A program made the translations under genes and the position numbers. Source: Kutzneria chonburiensis (lineage in GTDB: Bacteria > Actinomycetota > Actinomycetes > Mycobacteriales > Pseudonocardiaceae). Taken from it: 64,000 nt of DNA. The DNA lies in contig NZ_CP097263.1 of NCBI RefSeq assembly GCF_028622115.1, positions 9,001,501 through 9,065,500 of the forward strand, written 5' to 3'. The notes beneath the pieces were generated by a model. That model saw only the letters and a list, made by a program, of their open reading frames with translations. It was not told where the DNA came from and ran no database searches. Of this stretch, positions 7,921 to 17,391 are shown piece after piece; the stretch's first letter is position 1, and every line of letters starts with the position of its first letter.

Positions 7921-8696
7921 TCGCCCGGATCCTCGTGCTGCTCGCGGCCGCCGTGCTCGCCATGATGTCCCCGATCATGGCGGCGGTGGCGCATGCGGCA
8001 GCGCCGGGGGATCAGGGCGACAACTCGAGCGCCAGCCAGAGCGACCAGGACGTGCTCACCATGGTCATGCAGTCGGCCATGTGGGAGATCCAGGCCGGCG
8101 GCATGGCCCGCAACCAGGCGCAGGCCGCGGTGGTCCGCACGGCCGCCGCGACCCTGGTCGCCGACGACACGGCGCTCAACCAGCAGGCGGCCCAGCTCGC
8201 CGGGAGGCTGGGCGTGCAACTGCCCGGCCAGCCCGACGCCGACCAGCAGGGATGGCTCTCGCAGCTGCACGACGAGGCGGGTGCGACCTTCGACCACGAC
8301 TACGTGAACCTGGCTCGCCAGGGGAACGGAAAGGTGTTCACGGCAGTCGCCGCGGCGCGTGCGGGGACCAAGAACGATCTGATCAAGCAGTTCGCTCAGA
8401 GCGCGGTCGGCACGGTCATGAAGCACATGACCGTGCTCGAGGACACCAGGTTGGTGGACTCCGCCTCGCTTCCCGATCCGGCCCTTCCTCAGACGACCGA
8501 TCAGGCCCAGGCCGGCGCAGCCGGCCAGGGCGGCGCCACCCCGACGACGGCGCAGGTGACCCAGCAGGCCAACAGCACGGCGCAGCCAACCGACGATCGG
8601 CCGTCACCGGCCGTCGTTCTCGTCGGTGTGCTGCTCATCGGCGCGTTGGCCTGGGGCACCGTGATGATCATCCGCAGGGTCGTCAACTCCGCATGA
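7917..8696 (+). CDS. DUF4142 secreted/membrane-anchored protein
   Basis: The 259-residue protein has an N-terminal signal (LLAAAVLAMMSPIMAAVAHA), a helical ferritin-like DUF4142 domain (QSAMWEIQAGGMARNQAQ ... LNQQAAQLAGRLGVQLP ... FDHDYVNLARQ ... VMKHMTVLED) and a C-terminal membrane helix (VVLVGVLLIGALAWGTVMII). It should be anchored outside the membrane. The function of DUF4142 is not established. Its start overlaps the upstream stop, indicating coupling with the COG4315 lipoprotein. Confidence 0.85.
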   Translation: MIARILVLLAAAVLAMMSPIMAAVAHAAAPGDQGDNSSASQSDQDVLTMVMQSAMWEIQAGGMARNQAQAAVVRTAAATLVADDTALNQQAAQLAGRLGVQLPGQPDADQQGWLSQLHDEAGATFDHDYVNLARQGNGKVFTAVAAARAGTKNDLIKQFAQSAVGTVMKHMTVLEDTRLVDSASLPDPALPQTTDQAQAGAAGQGGATPTTAQVTQQANSTAQPTDDRPSPAVVLVGVLLIGALAWGTVMIIRRVVNSA

Positions 8697-8710
8697 CGAG
8701 GTGAGAATCA

Positions 8711-10195
8711 GTGTTCGGAAAAACTAGGACGCCCTGGTCCCGCGGGATGCGGCTGACCGCGGTGATCGGCGGCCTCGTGTTGGCCGCCGGATCGGCCGCA
8801 GGCATCGCAGTCGCCGCAGGCGCGGGCGATTCGTTCGCCGCCACCGGCGACTCGCCCGAGATGAAGAGCGTGCAGGCCCTGCTGGCCAAGGCGCCGAAGC
8901 CGGGTTCGGACAAGATCGGCCCGTTCGCCAACGACTTCATCGACATCAAGAAGGTCCAGCCCAACAACAACACCAAGACGGCAGGCGCCAGCGGCACCTT
9001 CACCGAGGACTGCGGCACCAACCAGAACAACCACCACAACTCCGACAACTTCATCGTCACGCCGGGCCTCGACCACGGCGCCCTGCACGTGCACGACTAC
9101 GTCGGCAACCGGACCACCACGGCCCGCTCCAACGACCGCAGCCTCGACGCCGGCGGCACCACCTGCGCCAACGGCGACAAGTCCACCTACTACTGGCCGG
9201 TCATCCGGATCAAGCAAGAGGCCAACGGCAAGCAGAACACCCAGCAGGGCCCGGACAAGGGCAACATCGGCCGGCTGGTCGAGCCGTCATCGGCGACGAT
9301 CAAGTTCACCAGCGGCGGCGCCAGCAAGGTGAGCGCGGCGCCGAAGTTCCTGCGGTCGATCATGGGTGACGCCAAGGAGGTCACCAACGGGCCGACCAAC
9401 GCCAAGGCCACCTGGACCTGCACCGGCTTCGAGAACCGGCTCACCAACAAGTACCCGGTGTGCCCGCAGGGCAGCTCGGTCGAGCGGATCATGAAGTTCG
9501 CGTCCTGCTGGGACGGCAAGAACACCGACTCGGCCAACCACCGCACGCACATCGTGTTCCCCAAGGCCAACGGCCAGTGCCCCAAGGGCACCAAGGCGGT
9601 GCCGGCGCTGGAGTACGACCTGGTGTACCAGGCCATCCCCAACGGCTCGGTGTTCGCGGTCGACGGCTTCGACGGGCAGCTGCACAACCCGGCGACCGAC
9701 CACGCCGACACCGAGCTGCTGATGAACGCGCAGCAGATGGGCGGCGTCGTCAACTGCATCAACAACGGCCAGCAGTGCGTGAACCAGCCCCAGGGCGGTG
9801 GCAACAACGGCGGTGGCAACAACGGCGGTGGCGGCAACAACGGTGGCAACACGGGCGGCGGCAAGAACAACGGCGGCCAGCCGGCGGCCAACCAGAAGGT
9901 GACCTGCCCGGACGTGCGCCAGCAGATGCCGGCCATCCCGGCGTCGGTGAAGTCCTCGGTGACCCAGGACCTCGACCAGATGGACAACTTCCTCAACGAC
10001 GCCAACAACCGGCTGCAGGCGGCCGGCAGCCAGGCGACGCAGGACTTCGTGAACAACTCGATCATGGGTCCGCTGCAGAACAACCGGCAGTTCCTGATCA
10101 ACCAGATCCTCAACCTGTTCAACCAGGCGAGGGCCCCGCAGCCGCAGGGCAACCTGGTCTCGATGGCGGCCTGCTCGCTTGGGGACAACAACTAG
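8711..10195 (+). CDS. Secreted DUF1996 protein with Gly/Asn-rich linker
   Basis: The protein has 494 residues: a signal peptide (VIGGLVLAAGSAAGIAVAAG), then a DUF1996 domain with its His-rich opening (LDHGALHVHDYVGN) and paired cysteines (CTGFENRL, CPQGSSVERIMKFASCWDG, HRTHIVFP). After about residue 355 comes a low-complexity Gly-Asn linker (GGGNNGGGNNGG type) and a roughly 100-residue helical tail. DUF1996 proteins are secreted and occur in actinomycetes and fungi; no reaction is known. The GTG at 8711 has GAGGTGAGA upstream. It is the third gene of the sigma-linked trio and is followed by a strong terminator. Confidence 0.85.
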   Translation: MFGKTRTPWSRGMRLTAVIGGLVLAAGSAAGIAVAAGAGDSFAATGDSPEMKSVQALLAKAPKPGSDKIGPFANDFIDIKKVQPNNNTKTAGASGTFTEDCGTNQNNHHNSDNFIVTPGLDHGALHVHDYVGNRTTTARSNDRSLDAGGTTCANGDKSTYYWPVIRIKQEANGKQNTQQGPDKGNIGRLVEPSSATIKFTSGGASKVSAAPKFLRSIMGDAKEVTNGPTNAKATWTCTGFENRLTNKYPVCPQGSSVERIMKFASCWDGKNTDSANHRTHIVFPKANGQCPKGTKAVPALEYDLVYQAIPNGSVFAVDGFDGQLHNPATDHADTELLMNAQQMGGVVNCINNGQQCVNQPQGGGNNGGGNNGGGGNNGGNTGGGKNNGGQPAANQKVTCPDVRQQMPAIPASVKSSVTQDLDQMDNFLNDANNRLQAAGSQATQDFVNNSIMGPLQNNRQFLINQILNLFNQARAPQPQGNLVSMAACSLGDNN

Positions 10196-10256
10196 CGAGC
10201 CACCTCGGGGCGCCGTGCCGCGTATGCGGCCAGCCAGCACGACGCCCACCCTGCGG

Positions 10257-10289
10257 ACACCCCGCCCGGCAGCCAGCCGGGCGGGGTGT
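10257..10289 (+). terminator. Terminator after the secreted trio
   Basis: A perfect 14-bp stem, ACACCCCGCCCGGC (10257-10270) with its complement (10276-10289), has a 5-base AGCCA loop. A T-rich TTCGCCGTTTTA follows. Confidence 0.85.
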
Positions 10290-10690
10290 TCGCCGTTTTA
10301 CGTCTATTTGTGCCGGCGGTCCGCGATGAACGCGGCGTAAACCGGCTGCCAACATCCGCAAGGGGTTCGGTGAACACGACAGGAAAGCGATAACCCATTA
10401 ACTGAGAGAACGCTGAGATACGCGAAGATCAACTTTCATTCTGAAACCTGATCGTGACCAAAATTGAATGTGATCCGCATCACACTCGATAGTGTGGGAC
10501 GCCACGCGGCCGATCCTGTCGGCCGGCTGTCGGTCGGCCAGTACGGTGCCGCTGACCGGGGATTCGCCGGCCGGGCTTTGCTGTCCGGGGCCTGTCACCT
10601 GCGTCGGGTGGTGTTCGGTCCTGCCGGTTCGGGGGTTTTCCCCACCGTCGAACCAGGGGTGTCCCCCATGGACCCGTGTGTGCGGATGGA
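10290..10690. other. Intergenic regulatory stretch before the DUF998 operon
   Basis: About 400 bases without a convincing gene. It contains a CRP/GlxR-type palindrome (10469-10484) overlapping a second small inverted repeat, CACACT/AGTGTG (10481-10496). No other gene-like feature was seen. Confidence 0.55.
10469..10484. promoter_or_regulatory. CRP/GlxR-type operator
   Basis: TGTGATCCGCATCACA fits the cAMP-receptor-family consensus TGTGA-N6-TCACA exactly. It lies about 205 bases before the DUF998-EamA-GT4 operon. A related site lies before the DUF4232 lipoprotein at 23699. Confidence 0.7.
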
Positions 10691-11446
10691 GTGAGAATCG
10701 ACGCCGTGAGTGACCAGGCGGCCGGGGGCCGAGCCAGGGACGGGCGACGAACGTGGGCGCTGCTCGCGATCGTCAGCTTTGTCGCCGCGTTGCTGCCGAT
10801 GGTCTACCTGCACCTGGCCTCCAGCGGGCAGCTCAATCCGATCAAGCACACCATCAGCGACTATGTATTCGCGAAGCAGGGTTCCCGCTATTTCGACACG
10901 AGCCTGGTCGCGTTAACCATAGGGTCCATCGCGCTCATGGTCGGGCTGGCGAGCGCCGGTATTATTCGGGGTGCGGTGCTCACGGTCCTCGTAACGGTGT
11001 GGTGTGTCGGACTCGCGGTCGCGCTGGTGTTTCCGACGGATCCGACGGACGGCGTCCAGTCCATTTCCGGCGCGGTGCACCGGTGGGCCGCCATCTTCTT
11101 CTTCCCGTGCCTGTCCGCGGCGGGATTCCTGCTGGCCAGGCGGTGTCAGCTGACCCGGGGGTGGGAGCGGTTCGCCCCGGTCGTGCTGCGACTGGCCATG
11201 GCCAGCACAATCGTGCTCGGCACGTTCGCGCTCATCCAGCTGGCCATCAACGAGCCCGAGATGCTGCCATTCCTGGGATTCGTCAAGAATTACCTCGGAT
11301 TGGCCGAGCGTATACTGTTCGGTATCGACATGGCGTTGCTGTTCGTGCTGGGAGCGGCGTTGTGGCGGGGCACGAGCTCGGCGGCTCCGGGCGTGACGGC
11401 GCAGGGTAGGACGGCACGCGGCCTGGTTGAGGGTGGTGCCCGATGA
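10691..11446 (+). CDS. DUF998 multi-pass membrane protein
   Basis: About 250 residues with six predicted membrane helices. DUF998 features are visible: NPIKHTISDYVFAKQG near the first loop, FPTDPTDGVQSISGAVHRWA in the middle, and a final helix before a polar tail. The function of the family is unknown. Starts at 10676, 10691 and 10706 (all GTG) are possible; the ribosome site GGAG at 10688 does not choose clearly. It is first in a tightly coupled operon with an EamA-type transporter and a GT4 (ATGA overlaps), which suggests a role in a membrane glycolipid or in export of a glycosylated product (inference). Confidence 0.8.
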   Translation: MRIDAVSDQAAGGRARDGRRTWALLAIVSFVAALLPMVYLHLASSGQLNPIKHTISDYVFAKQGSRYFDTSLVALTIGSIALMVGLASAGIIRGAVLTVLVTVWCVGLAVALVFPTDPTDGVQSISGAVHRWAAIFFFPCLSAAGFLLARRCQLTRGWERFAPVVLRLAMASTIVLGTFALIQLAINEPEMLPFLGFVKNYLGLAERILFGIDMALLFVLGAALWRGTSSAAPGVTAQGRTARGLVEGGAR

Positions 11447-12366
11447 TCCCGCTGGCGATCACGCTGGCCGTGCTCGGGGCCTGCTGCAACGCCGTGTCGG
11501 CGAGGCTCCAGCACGGCGGCCTCAGCGAGTGCGCCGACGAGCGCGGCCTGCGGCTGGCGGCGCTGCTGCGGCTGGCCCGGCAGCCGATCTGGCTGGCCGG
11601 CATCGCCATCGCCGCCGCCGGGGCCGGCCTGCACGCCACCGCGCTCGGGCTGGCGCCGCTGTCCGTGGTCCAGCCGGTCGGCATCCTGGCGTTCGCGCTG
11701 ACCACCGTGATGTCAGTGCGGATCGAGAACATCCGCCTGGACCGGGTGGCCATCGGTGCCGTGGTCGCCAGCACCGTCGGCACCATCGCGTTCGTGCTGC
11801 TGGCCGCGACCGAGGCCAAGGCCACCGTGGTCGCCGCCGACGTCGAGCTGCGGGCAACCGTGCTGGTGGTCGGCGTGGTCGGCGGGCTGGCGGCGATCGC
11901 CGCGCTCAACACCGGCGCCACCCGCTGCCTGGCCTTCGCCACCGCGTCCGGCGTCAGCTTCGGCTACGTGTCCCTGCTGATGCGGGCGACGCTGCAACAA
12001 CTCGCCAACGGCGGCGTGTTCCCGCTGCCCGAGGTCACCGGCATCGCGGTCGGCATCCTGGTCGGCGGCTGGCTCGTCCAGCACGCCTACGCCAGCGGGC
12101 CGCCCGAGGTCGTCATCGGCTGCATGACCGTGATCGACCCGTTGGTCGCCGTCGGGCTCGGCGTCGTGCTGCTCGGTGAGGCCACCGACACACCACCGAT
12201 CGTGGCCGCCGCCGCCCTGCTCTGCGCCGTTGTCGCCGCCGCCGGCGTGGTCGTGCTCACGCTGCGTCGGCCGGCGCCAACACCCCCAGCTAATACAGTC
12301 GTCGACGGCGACCGGCAGCTTGTCGCGCCCGGGATGACCCAGCACTACGACGGGAGTACGAAATGA
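11443..12366 (+). CDS. EamA/DMT-superfamily membrane transporter
   Basis: The 307-residue protein has about ten hydrophobic helices arranged as two related halves, as in drug/metabolite transporters. Recognisable are the start IPLAITLAVLGACCNAVSAR, the helix-4 region APLSVVQPVGILAFALTT, and the second-half equivalent VIGCMTVIDPLVAVGLGVVL ending LGEA. The substrate is unknown. It overlaps both neighbours by ATGA and therefore belongs to the same operon as the DUF998 protein and the GT4 enzyme. The C-terminal 35 residues are polar and cytoplasmic. Confidence 0.83.
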   Translation: MIPLAITLAVLGACCNAVSARLQHGGLSECADERGLRLAALLRLARQPIWLAGIAIAAAGAGLHATALGLAPLSVVQPVGILAFALTTVMSVRIENIRLDRVAIGAVVASTVGTIAFVLLAATEAKATVVAADVELRATVLVVGVVGGLAAIAALNTGATRCLAFATASGVSFGYVSLLMRATLQQLANGGVFPLPEVTGIAVGILVGGWLVQHAYASGPPEVVIGCMTVIDPLVAVGLGVVLLGEATDTPPIVAAAALLCAVVAAAGVVVLTLRRPAPTPPANTVVDGDRQLVAPGMTQHYDGSTK

Positions 12367-13640
12367 CCTGGTCCCAGGTGCCCGATCGGCACGAGGCGGC
12401 CTCCGGACTGCGTATCGTGATCGGCGCCGAGACCTTCCCGCCGGACGTCAACGGGGCGGCTCGGTTCACCCAGACGTTGGCCGCCGGGCTGGCTTCCCGT
12501 GGCCACGAGGTGCACGTGATGTGCCCGTCGCCGGTGGGCCGGCCGTCCGTCGAGACGGTGGACGGGGTCACGGTGCACCGGCTCAAGGCCTACCGCACGC
12601 CGTTCCACCCGTCTTTCCGGCTGGCCTGGCCGTGGCCGTCGCGCGCGACCATGGAGCCGCTGCTGGCCGAGATCAAGCCGGACGTCATCCACACCCAGTC
12701 GCACTTCCTGCTGACCCGGGCGCTGATCTGGATGGCCGAGCGGGACAACACGCCGCTGGTCATCACCAACCACTTCATGCCGGAGAACATCCTCGGCCAC
12801 GTCGGCGTGCCCGGCTGGCTGCGCAACGCCGTGTCCAAGCTGGCCTGGTGGGACGTCACCCGGGAGTTCGCCAAGGCCGACATCGTCACCGCGCCGACGC
12901 CGCGGGCCGTGCAGCTGCTCATGGACAACGGGCTGTCGTTGCAGGCGCGGGCCATCTCGTGCGGCATCGACATCGACCGCTACCAGAACCGGCCGGTCTC
13001 GCCCGATCCCCAGCACCGCACCGTGCTGTTCGTCGGCCGGCTCGACGAGGAGAAGCGGGTCCACGAGCTGATCAGGGCGCTGCCGCTGATCCCGGCCGAG
13101 CTCAACGTGCGGGCCGAGATCGTCGGCGACGGCAGCAAGCGCGAGGCGTTGGAGCAGCTCGCCGGCCAGCTCGGCATCGCCGACCGGGTGCGGTTCCGCG
13201 GCTTCATCTCCGACGAGGACCTGCTCGACGCCTACGCCGCCAGCGACGCCTTCTGCATGCCCGGCATCGCCGAGCTGCAGAGCATCGCCACCATGGAGGC
13301 CATGGCCGCCGGCAAGCCCGTCGTCGCCGCCGACGCCATGGCCCTGCCGCACCTGGCCCGTCCCGGCCGCAACGGCTGGCTCTTCCCGCCCGGCAACGTG
13401 CCCACCCTGGCCGCCCGCCTCACCCAGCTGTTCTCCGACGACGCCGAGCGGGAGCGTATGGGCAAGGAGAGCCTGGCCATCATCGGCGCCCACGGCATGA
13501 ACACCACCCTGGAGACCTTCGAGGGCGTCTACCGCGAGGCCATCAACGAATCCCGCCGCCTCACCCGGCTCTCGGACCACCCGCGGCTGCCCGAGCAGTC
13601 CCGGCGGAGCTCCCGGGAACGGGCTGAGCGCTCGGCGTAA
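12363..13640 (+). CDS. GT4-family glycosyltransferase (lipid glycosyltransferase-like)
   Basis: The 425-residue GT-B enzyme has an N-terminal acceptor domain opening with ETFPPDVNGAARFTQTLAAG, a common form in diacylglycerol- and mannosyl-glycosyltransferases of the MgtA type. The C-terminal donor domain has VLFVGRLDEEKRVHEL and the E-x7-E-like motif GIAELQSIATMEAMAAGKPV, which binds the NDP-sugar. The last 40 residues are Arg/Ser-rich. Being coupled to DUF998 and a DMT transporter suggests glycolipid synthesis at the membrane. Donor and acceptor cannot be read from the sequence. Confidence 0.88.
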   Translation: MTWSQVPDRHEAASGLRIVIGAETFPPDVNGAARFTQTLAAGLASRGHEVHVMCPSPVGRPSVETVDGVTVHRLKAYRTPFHPSFRLAWPWPSRATMEPLLAEIKPDVIHTQSHFLLTRALIWMAERDNTPLVITNHFMPENILGHVGVPGWLRNAVSKLAWWDVTREFAKADIVTAPTPRAVQLLMDNGLSLQARAISCGIDIDRYQNRPVSPDPQHRTVLFVGRLDEEKRVHELIRALPLIPAELNVRAEIVGDGSKREALEQLAGQLGIADRVRFRGFISDEDLLDAYAASDAFCMPGIAELQSIATMEAMAAGKPVVAADAMALPHLARPGRNGWLFPPGNVPTLAARLTQLFSDDAERERMGKESLAIIGAHGMNTTLETFEGVYREAINESRRLTRLSDHPRLPEQSRRSSRERAERSA

Positions 13641-13684
13641 CCGTCACGTCAAGTAGCCGCACCGCCCGTCGGCTGTGCTTGGAA

Positions 13685-13721
13685 GGGACCTTTCCGCACG
13701 TTCAACGTGCGGAAAGGTCCC
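13685..13721. repeat. 37-bp perfect palindrome (dispersed family copy 1)
   Basis: The two 18-base arms are exact complements around a single central C at 13703. The core is GCACGTTcAACGTGC and the outer part is GGGACCTTTCC. It lies between the GT4 gene and the RHH gene and could terminate the former. Two related elements occur at 41251-41366 and share the ACGTTnAACGT core and the GGGACC/GGTCCC ends. Confidence 0.85.
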
Positions 13722-13764
13722 CTCAGCGCATGTTGGTGGATACGGAGCGTCGCGGGATGTCGAC

Positions 13765-14034
13765 GTGGAATGGGTGCGGCACGAGGTTCCGCCGAAGAAC
13801 CCGAGCGCGGTGTACAGCGTGCGGATCCCGGCGGACCGGATCGAGCAGCTGCGGCGGGTGGCGACCGAGCGTGGGGTGCAGCCGACGGCGCTGATCAGAG
13901 CCTGGGTGCTGGCCCAGCTGGACGCGGCCGACCAGGGTGACGAACGCAAGCGGGAATGGGAGCAGGAGGTCCGGGCGACCGTGGTGCGGCTGAAGGAGCT
14001 GCTGGACGGTGCGCCGCTGGCCGACACCGCTTGA
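13765..14034 (+). CDS. Ribbon-helix-helix (CopG-like) DNA-binding protein
   Basis: About 89 residues from the GTG at 13765. The segment VYSVRIPADRIEQLRRVATE RGVQPTALIRAWVLAQL matches a beta-strand followed by two helices, the ribbon-helix-helix plan seen in antitoxins and small repressors. A charged helical tail follows (ERKREWEQEVRATVVRLKEL). The open frame extends upstream through the palindrome at 13685, but that part has no coding character. No toxin gene is adjacent, so an orphan regulator is more likely than a toxin-antitoxin pair. The start is uncertain (GTG at 13765 or 13774). Confidence 0.65.
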   Translation: MEWVRHEVPPKNPSAVYSVRIPADRIEQLRRVATERGVQPTALIRAWVLAQLDAADQGDERKREWEQEVRATVVRLKELLDGAPLADTA

Positions 14035-14167
14035 CATGGTCGGAAATGCCTCCCGGCCTGGTCGAGCCCGTCGAGAAGGTGACGAAGCGGACTTAACGTC
14101 CCCGACCGGGCGATCTTGGGACGGTCGACGGGCGCGAGGGGGTGTGTCGGGATGGTAAACAGGTGCT

Positions 14168-16516
14168 GTGGCGGGGGAGCGCAAGAAGCGCCTGACGACC
14201 GGGTTCTGGCGGCTGCTACAGGGTCGTGCGGTGGCTCGAGAGACGAGCAAGCTGCACGCGGTGGTGGCTGCTGCTGGCGCGCGCGAAGAAGAGCTGCGTG
14301 AGCTGACGGACGAGCAGCTCACGGCGGCGGCGGGGAAGCTGCGGCGGGACGACCGCGGCGACTACGACGAGAAGGACCTCGCGCAGCTGCTGGCGCTGGG
14401 GCGTGAGGCGGCGCGCCGCACGCTCAAGGAGCGGCCGTTCGACGTGCAGCTGCAGACGGCCGGCTGGATGCTCAAGGGCCGGGTGGTGGAGCTGGCCACC
14501 GGTGAAGGCAAGACGCTGGCGGGCGCGATCACCGCCGCGGGCTACGCGCTCAAGGGCTGGCCGGTGCACGTGGTGTCGGTCAACGACTACCTGGCCCGCC
14601 GCGACGCGGAGTGGATGGGCCCGCTGTACGCCCTGCTCGGCGTGACGGTGAACTGGATCAGCGGCGCCTGCGACCCGGACCGCCGCCGCGAGGCGTACGC
14701 GGCCGAGGTGACGTACGCGTCGGTGAGCGAGATCGGCTTCGACGAACTGCGCGACCACACGGCGACCCGCGTCGAGGACCTGGTGTCCCCGGAGCCGGGC
14801 GTGGCCCTGGTCGACGAGGCGGACTCGGTGCTGGTGGACGAGGCCCGGGTGCCGCTGGTGCTGGCCGGCGCGGCCGCGGCGGGCGAGCCGGACCGTGAGC
14901 TGCCGGACGTGGTGCGCCTGCTGCGCGCGGGCATGCACTACGAGACCGACGACGAGCAGCGCAACGTCTACCTGACCGGCGCGGGCGCGGAGGCGGTGGA
15001 ACGCGCGCTGGGCGGCATCGACCTGTACTCGGCCGAGCACGTGGGCACGACGCTGCCCCGCGTGAACGTGGCCCTGCACGCCGAGGTGCTGCTCCGCCGC
15101 GACGTGGACTACATCGTCCGCGACGGCAAGGTGCAGCTGATCAACCCCTCCCGCGGCCGCGTGGCCCGTCTCCAGCGCTGGCCGGACGGCCTGCAGGCGG
15201 CGGTGGAGGCCAAGGAGGCCCTCGCGGCCAGCGAGACCGGCGAGGTGCTGGACACGATCACCGTCCAGGCCCTGCTCAAGCGCTACCCCAAGGTCTGCGG
15301 CATGACCGGCACCGCGATCGCGGCGGCCGACCAGCTCCGCACCTTCTACGACCTCCAGGTGGCCGAGGTGCCGCCGAACGTGCCGTGCATCCGGATCGAC
15401 GACCCGGACCGCATCTACGACACGGTCGTGGACAAGAACGCGGCGATCGTCGAGGAGATCGTCGAGGCGCACCGGACCGGTCGGCCGGTGCTGATCGGCA
15501 CCCAGGACGTGGCCGAGTCGGAGGCCCTCGCGGCCCGGCTGGCCGAGGTCGACGTGCCGTGCGTGGTGCTCAACGCCAAGAACGACGCGGAGGAGGCGGC
15601 GATCGTGGCCGAGGCCGGCCAGTACGGCACGGTGACGGTCTCCACCCAGATGGCCGGCCGCGGCACCGACATCCGGCTCGGCGGCGCGGACGGCGCCGAC
15701 CACGAGCGGGTGGCCGAGCTGGGCGGCCTGTACGTGATCGGCACGGCCCGCCACCACAGCTCCCGCCTCGACGACCAGCTGCGCGGCCGCGCCGGCCGGC
15801 AGGGCGACCCGGGCCGGTCGGTGTTCTTCGCCAGCTTCGGCGACGACATCGTCACCCAGTTCGCGGCCGAGGAGCCGGGGCCGTCGGACCTCGACGAGCA
15901 CGGCCGCGTCACGGAGAAGGACAAGCTCGCGCCGCACACCATCGCCCACGCCCAGCGCGTGGCCGAGGCCGAGCAGCTGGAGGTGCACGCCAACACCTGG
16001 CGCTACAACCAGCTGTCCGCGCAGCACCGAAAGATGCTCGGCGAGCGCCGTGACCAGCTGCTGCGTACGGACAAGGCGGCCGAGGAGCTCAAGAAGGACA
16101 GCCCCGACCGGTACCAGGAGGTGCTGGACAAGGTCGGCGAGGAGGTCCTGGTCGACGCGGCCCGCCAGATCGCGCTGCTGCACCTCGACCGCGGCTGGGC
16201 CGAGCACCTGGCCATGCTGGCCGACCTGCGCGAGGGCATCCACCTGTGGGCGCTGTCCCGGGAAAGCCCGATCGCCGAGTACCACCGGGCGGCCATCCCG
16301 GCGTTCAAGGCGCTGTTCCGCACCTCCTGGGAGCGGACCATCGAGACCTTCGAGACGGCCAAGATCAGCGAGGACGGCGTGGACCTGGCCGGCGAGGGCC
16401 TGGCCCGGCCGACCGCGACCTGGACGTACCTGGTGCACGAGAACCCGTTCGGCTCCGACCTCGAGCGTAGCGTGCGCGGCCTGGGCAAGGTGCTGGGCAA
16501 GGGGCCGCGGCGGTAG
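14168..16516 (+). CDS. secA2: Accessory preprotein translocase ATPase SecA2
   Basis: The 782-residue protein is a full DEAD-type SecA: Walker A ATGEGKT (about 114-120), [12 protein letters not shown] as Walker B, the MTGTA motif (about 380), [13 protein letters not shown] and [12 protein letters not shown] in the second helicase domain, and a helical scaffold/wing region. It lacks the C-terminal zinc finger of housekeeping SecA and has the shorter length typical of actinobacterial SecA2 (about 780). It powers export of a subset of proteins through SecYEG. No SecY2 or accessory Sec proteins are adjacent. The GTG at 14168 is the start. The stop codon overlaps the promoter of the next gene. Confidence 0.9.
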   Translation: MAGERKKRLTTGFWRLLQGRAVARETSKLHAVVAAAGAREEELRELTDEQLTAAAGKLRRDDRGDYDEKDLAQLLALGREAARRTLKERPFDVQLQTAGWMLKGRVVELATGEGKTLAGAITAAGYALKGWPVHVVSVNDYLARRDAEWMGPLYALLGVTVNWISGACDPDRRREAYAAEVTYASVSEIGFDELRDHTATRVEDLVSPEPGVALVDEADSVLVDEARVPLVLAGAAAAGEPDRELPDVVRLLRAGMHYETDDEQRNVYLTGAGAEAVERALGGIDLYSAEHVGTTLPRVNVALHAEVLLRRDVDYIVRDGKVQLINPSRGRVARLQRWPDGLQAAVEAKEALAASETGEVLDTITVQALLKRYPKVCGMTGTAIAAADQLRTFYDLQVAEVPPNVPCIRIDDPDRIYDTVVDKNAAIVEEIVEAHRTGRPVLIGTQDVAESEALAARLAEVDVPCVVLNAKNDAEEAAIVAEAGQYGTVTVSTQMAGRGTDIRLGGADGADHERVAELGGLYVIGTARHHSSRLDDQLRGRAGRQGDPGRSVFFASFGDDIVTQFAAEEPGPSDLDEHGRVTEKDKLAPHTIAHAQRVAEAEQLEVHANTWRYNQLSAQHRKMLGERRDQLLRTDKAAEELKKDSPDRYQEVLDKVGEEVLVDAARQIALLHLDRGWAEHLAMLADLREGIHLWALSRESPIAEYHRAAIPAFKALFRTSWERTIETFETAKISEDGVDLAGEGLARPTATWTYLVHENPFGSDLERSVRGLGKVLGKGPRR

Positions 16517-16525
16517 CGTCTGCTC

Positions 16526-17194
16526 GTGGACCTTGCCGCCGCTGCTGACCTGTACCGGAAGTACGCCGACGACCTCGCCGCCGTGCGCGACGAGCAGCGC
16601 CGTCGGCTGCCCGGAATTCGAGCGCAGCTCGACGATGTCGAGGCCGAGCTGACGTATCTGCGGCTGCGTGAACTGCGGCCGTCGACGGTCGTGGAGATCG
16701 GCACGTTCCACGGGTGGTCGACGACGTGGCTGCTGAGTGCGTTGCGGGACAACGGGGTCGGCCGGCTGCTGTCGTACGACGTCGTGGATCACGTAGTGCG
16801 GTCGGTGCCGGAAGACCTTGCCGGGCAACGGTGGACGTTCACCCGCGGCGACGTGAGGAAGGCTCAGCTGCCGGTGGAGATCGACTACCTGTTCCTCGAC
16901 GCGGCGCACAGCGCGAGTTTCGCCCGCTGGTACATCGGCGCCCTTTTCGGGCGGTTGGCCGGGATTCCGGTGAGTGTGCACGACGTGTTCCACGGTCGAC
17001 GCCCGCTGCCGTTCAGCGAGGGCGCGGTGTTGGTTCGTTGGCTGACCGAACGAAAGATCGACTACTTCACGCCGTCGTTCCGGCGGGCGCCGGAAACGTT
17101 TGCGGCTTTGCTTGCGGTGAAACGGGAACTCGGCCTGGACGAGCCGATCCGGACCGGCCGGGACAATCCGATGGTGTTCTTCGACCTGCCGTAA
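16526..17194 (+). CDS. Class I SAM-dependent methyltransferase (Methyltransf_24 type)
   Basis: The 222-residue protein has a helical lead (about 1-45) followed by the Rossmann SAM-binding core VVEIGTFHGWSTTWLLSAL, where EIG-x-x-x-G binds SAM, then YLFLDAAHSASFARWY, the acidic loop typical of the family, and VSVHDVFHG. The substrate is unknown; relatives modify sugars or cell-surface molecules. TAGCGT at 16514-16519 overlaps the secA2 stop and ends 6 bases before the GTG, fitting a leaderless transcript. It converges with the NB-ARC gene. Confidence 0.8.
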   Translation: MDLAAAADLYRKYADDLAAVRDEQRRRLPGIRAQLDDVEAELTYLRLRELRPSTVVEIGTFHGWSTTWLLSALRDNGVGRLLSYDVVDHVVRSVPEDLAGQRWTFTRGDVRKAQLPVEIDYLFLDAAHSASFARWYIGALFGRLAGIPVSVHDVFHGRRPLPFSEGAVLVRWLTERKIDYFTPSFRRAPETFAALLAVKRELGLDEPIRTGRDNPMVFFDLP

Positions 17195-17216
17195 GGCGAT
17201 CGGCGCTGAGACATAC

Positions 17217-17259
17217 CGTCGACGGGCAGGGCCACCCCCAGTGGACCCGCCCGTCGACG
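17217..17259. terminator. Possible terminator hairpin between convergent genes
   Basis: CGTCGACGGGC (17217-17227) pairs exactly with GCCCGTCGACG (17249-17259) across a 21-base loop. The loop is long and there is no U-tract, so the role is uncertain. Confidence 0.45.
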
Positions 17260-17391
17260 ACGGCACCGTGCCACTCAACTATGTCGAATGCGGCGGCGCG
17301 GCAACAGTGTTGACGAGTTGAGCAAAAGTGGAAACACCCGAACGTCGGCCGGCCGGTGTCATGTTTGTCACCTGACGAGCCGTGCTCGTGT

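Noticed and set aside
13675-13764. Longer N-terminus for the RHH protein
   Set aside because: It passes through the 37-bp palindrome and has no protein-like character.
13765-14034. Toxin-antitoxin module
   Set aside because: An RHH antitoxin-like protein is present, but no toxin gene (RelE, PIN, MazF type) lies on either side.
14216-17278. 1020-residue minus-strand frame across secA2
   Set aside because: It is antisense to an intact SecA2 and reads as low-complexity Val/Leu/Arg/His; caused by codon bias.
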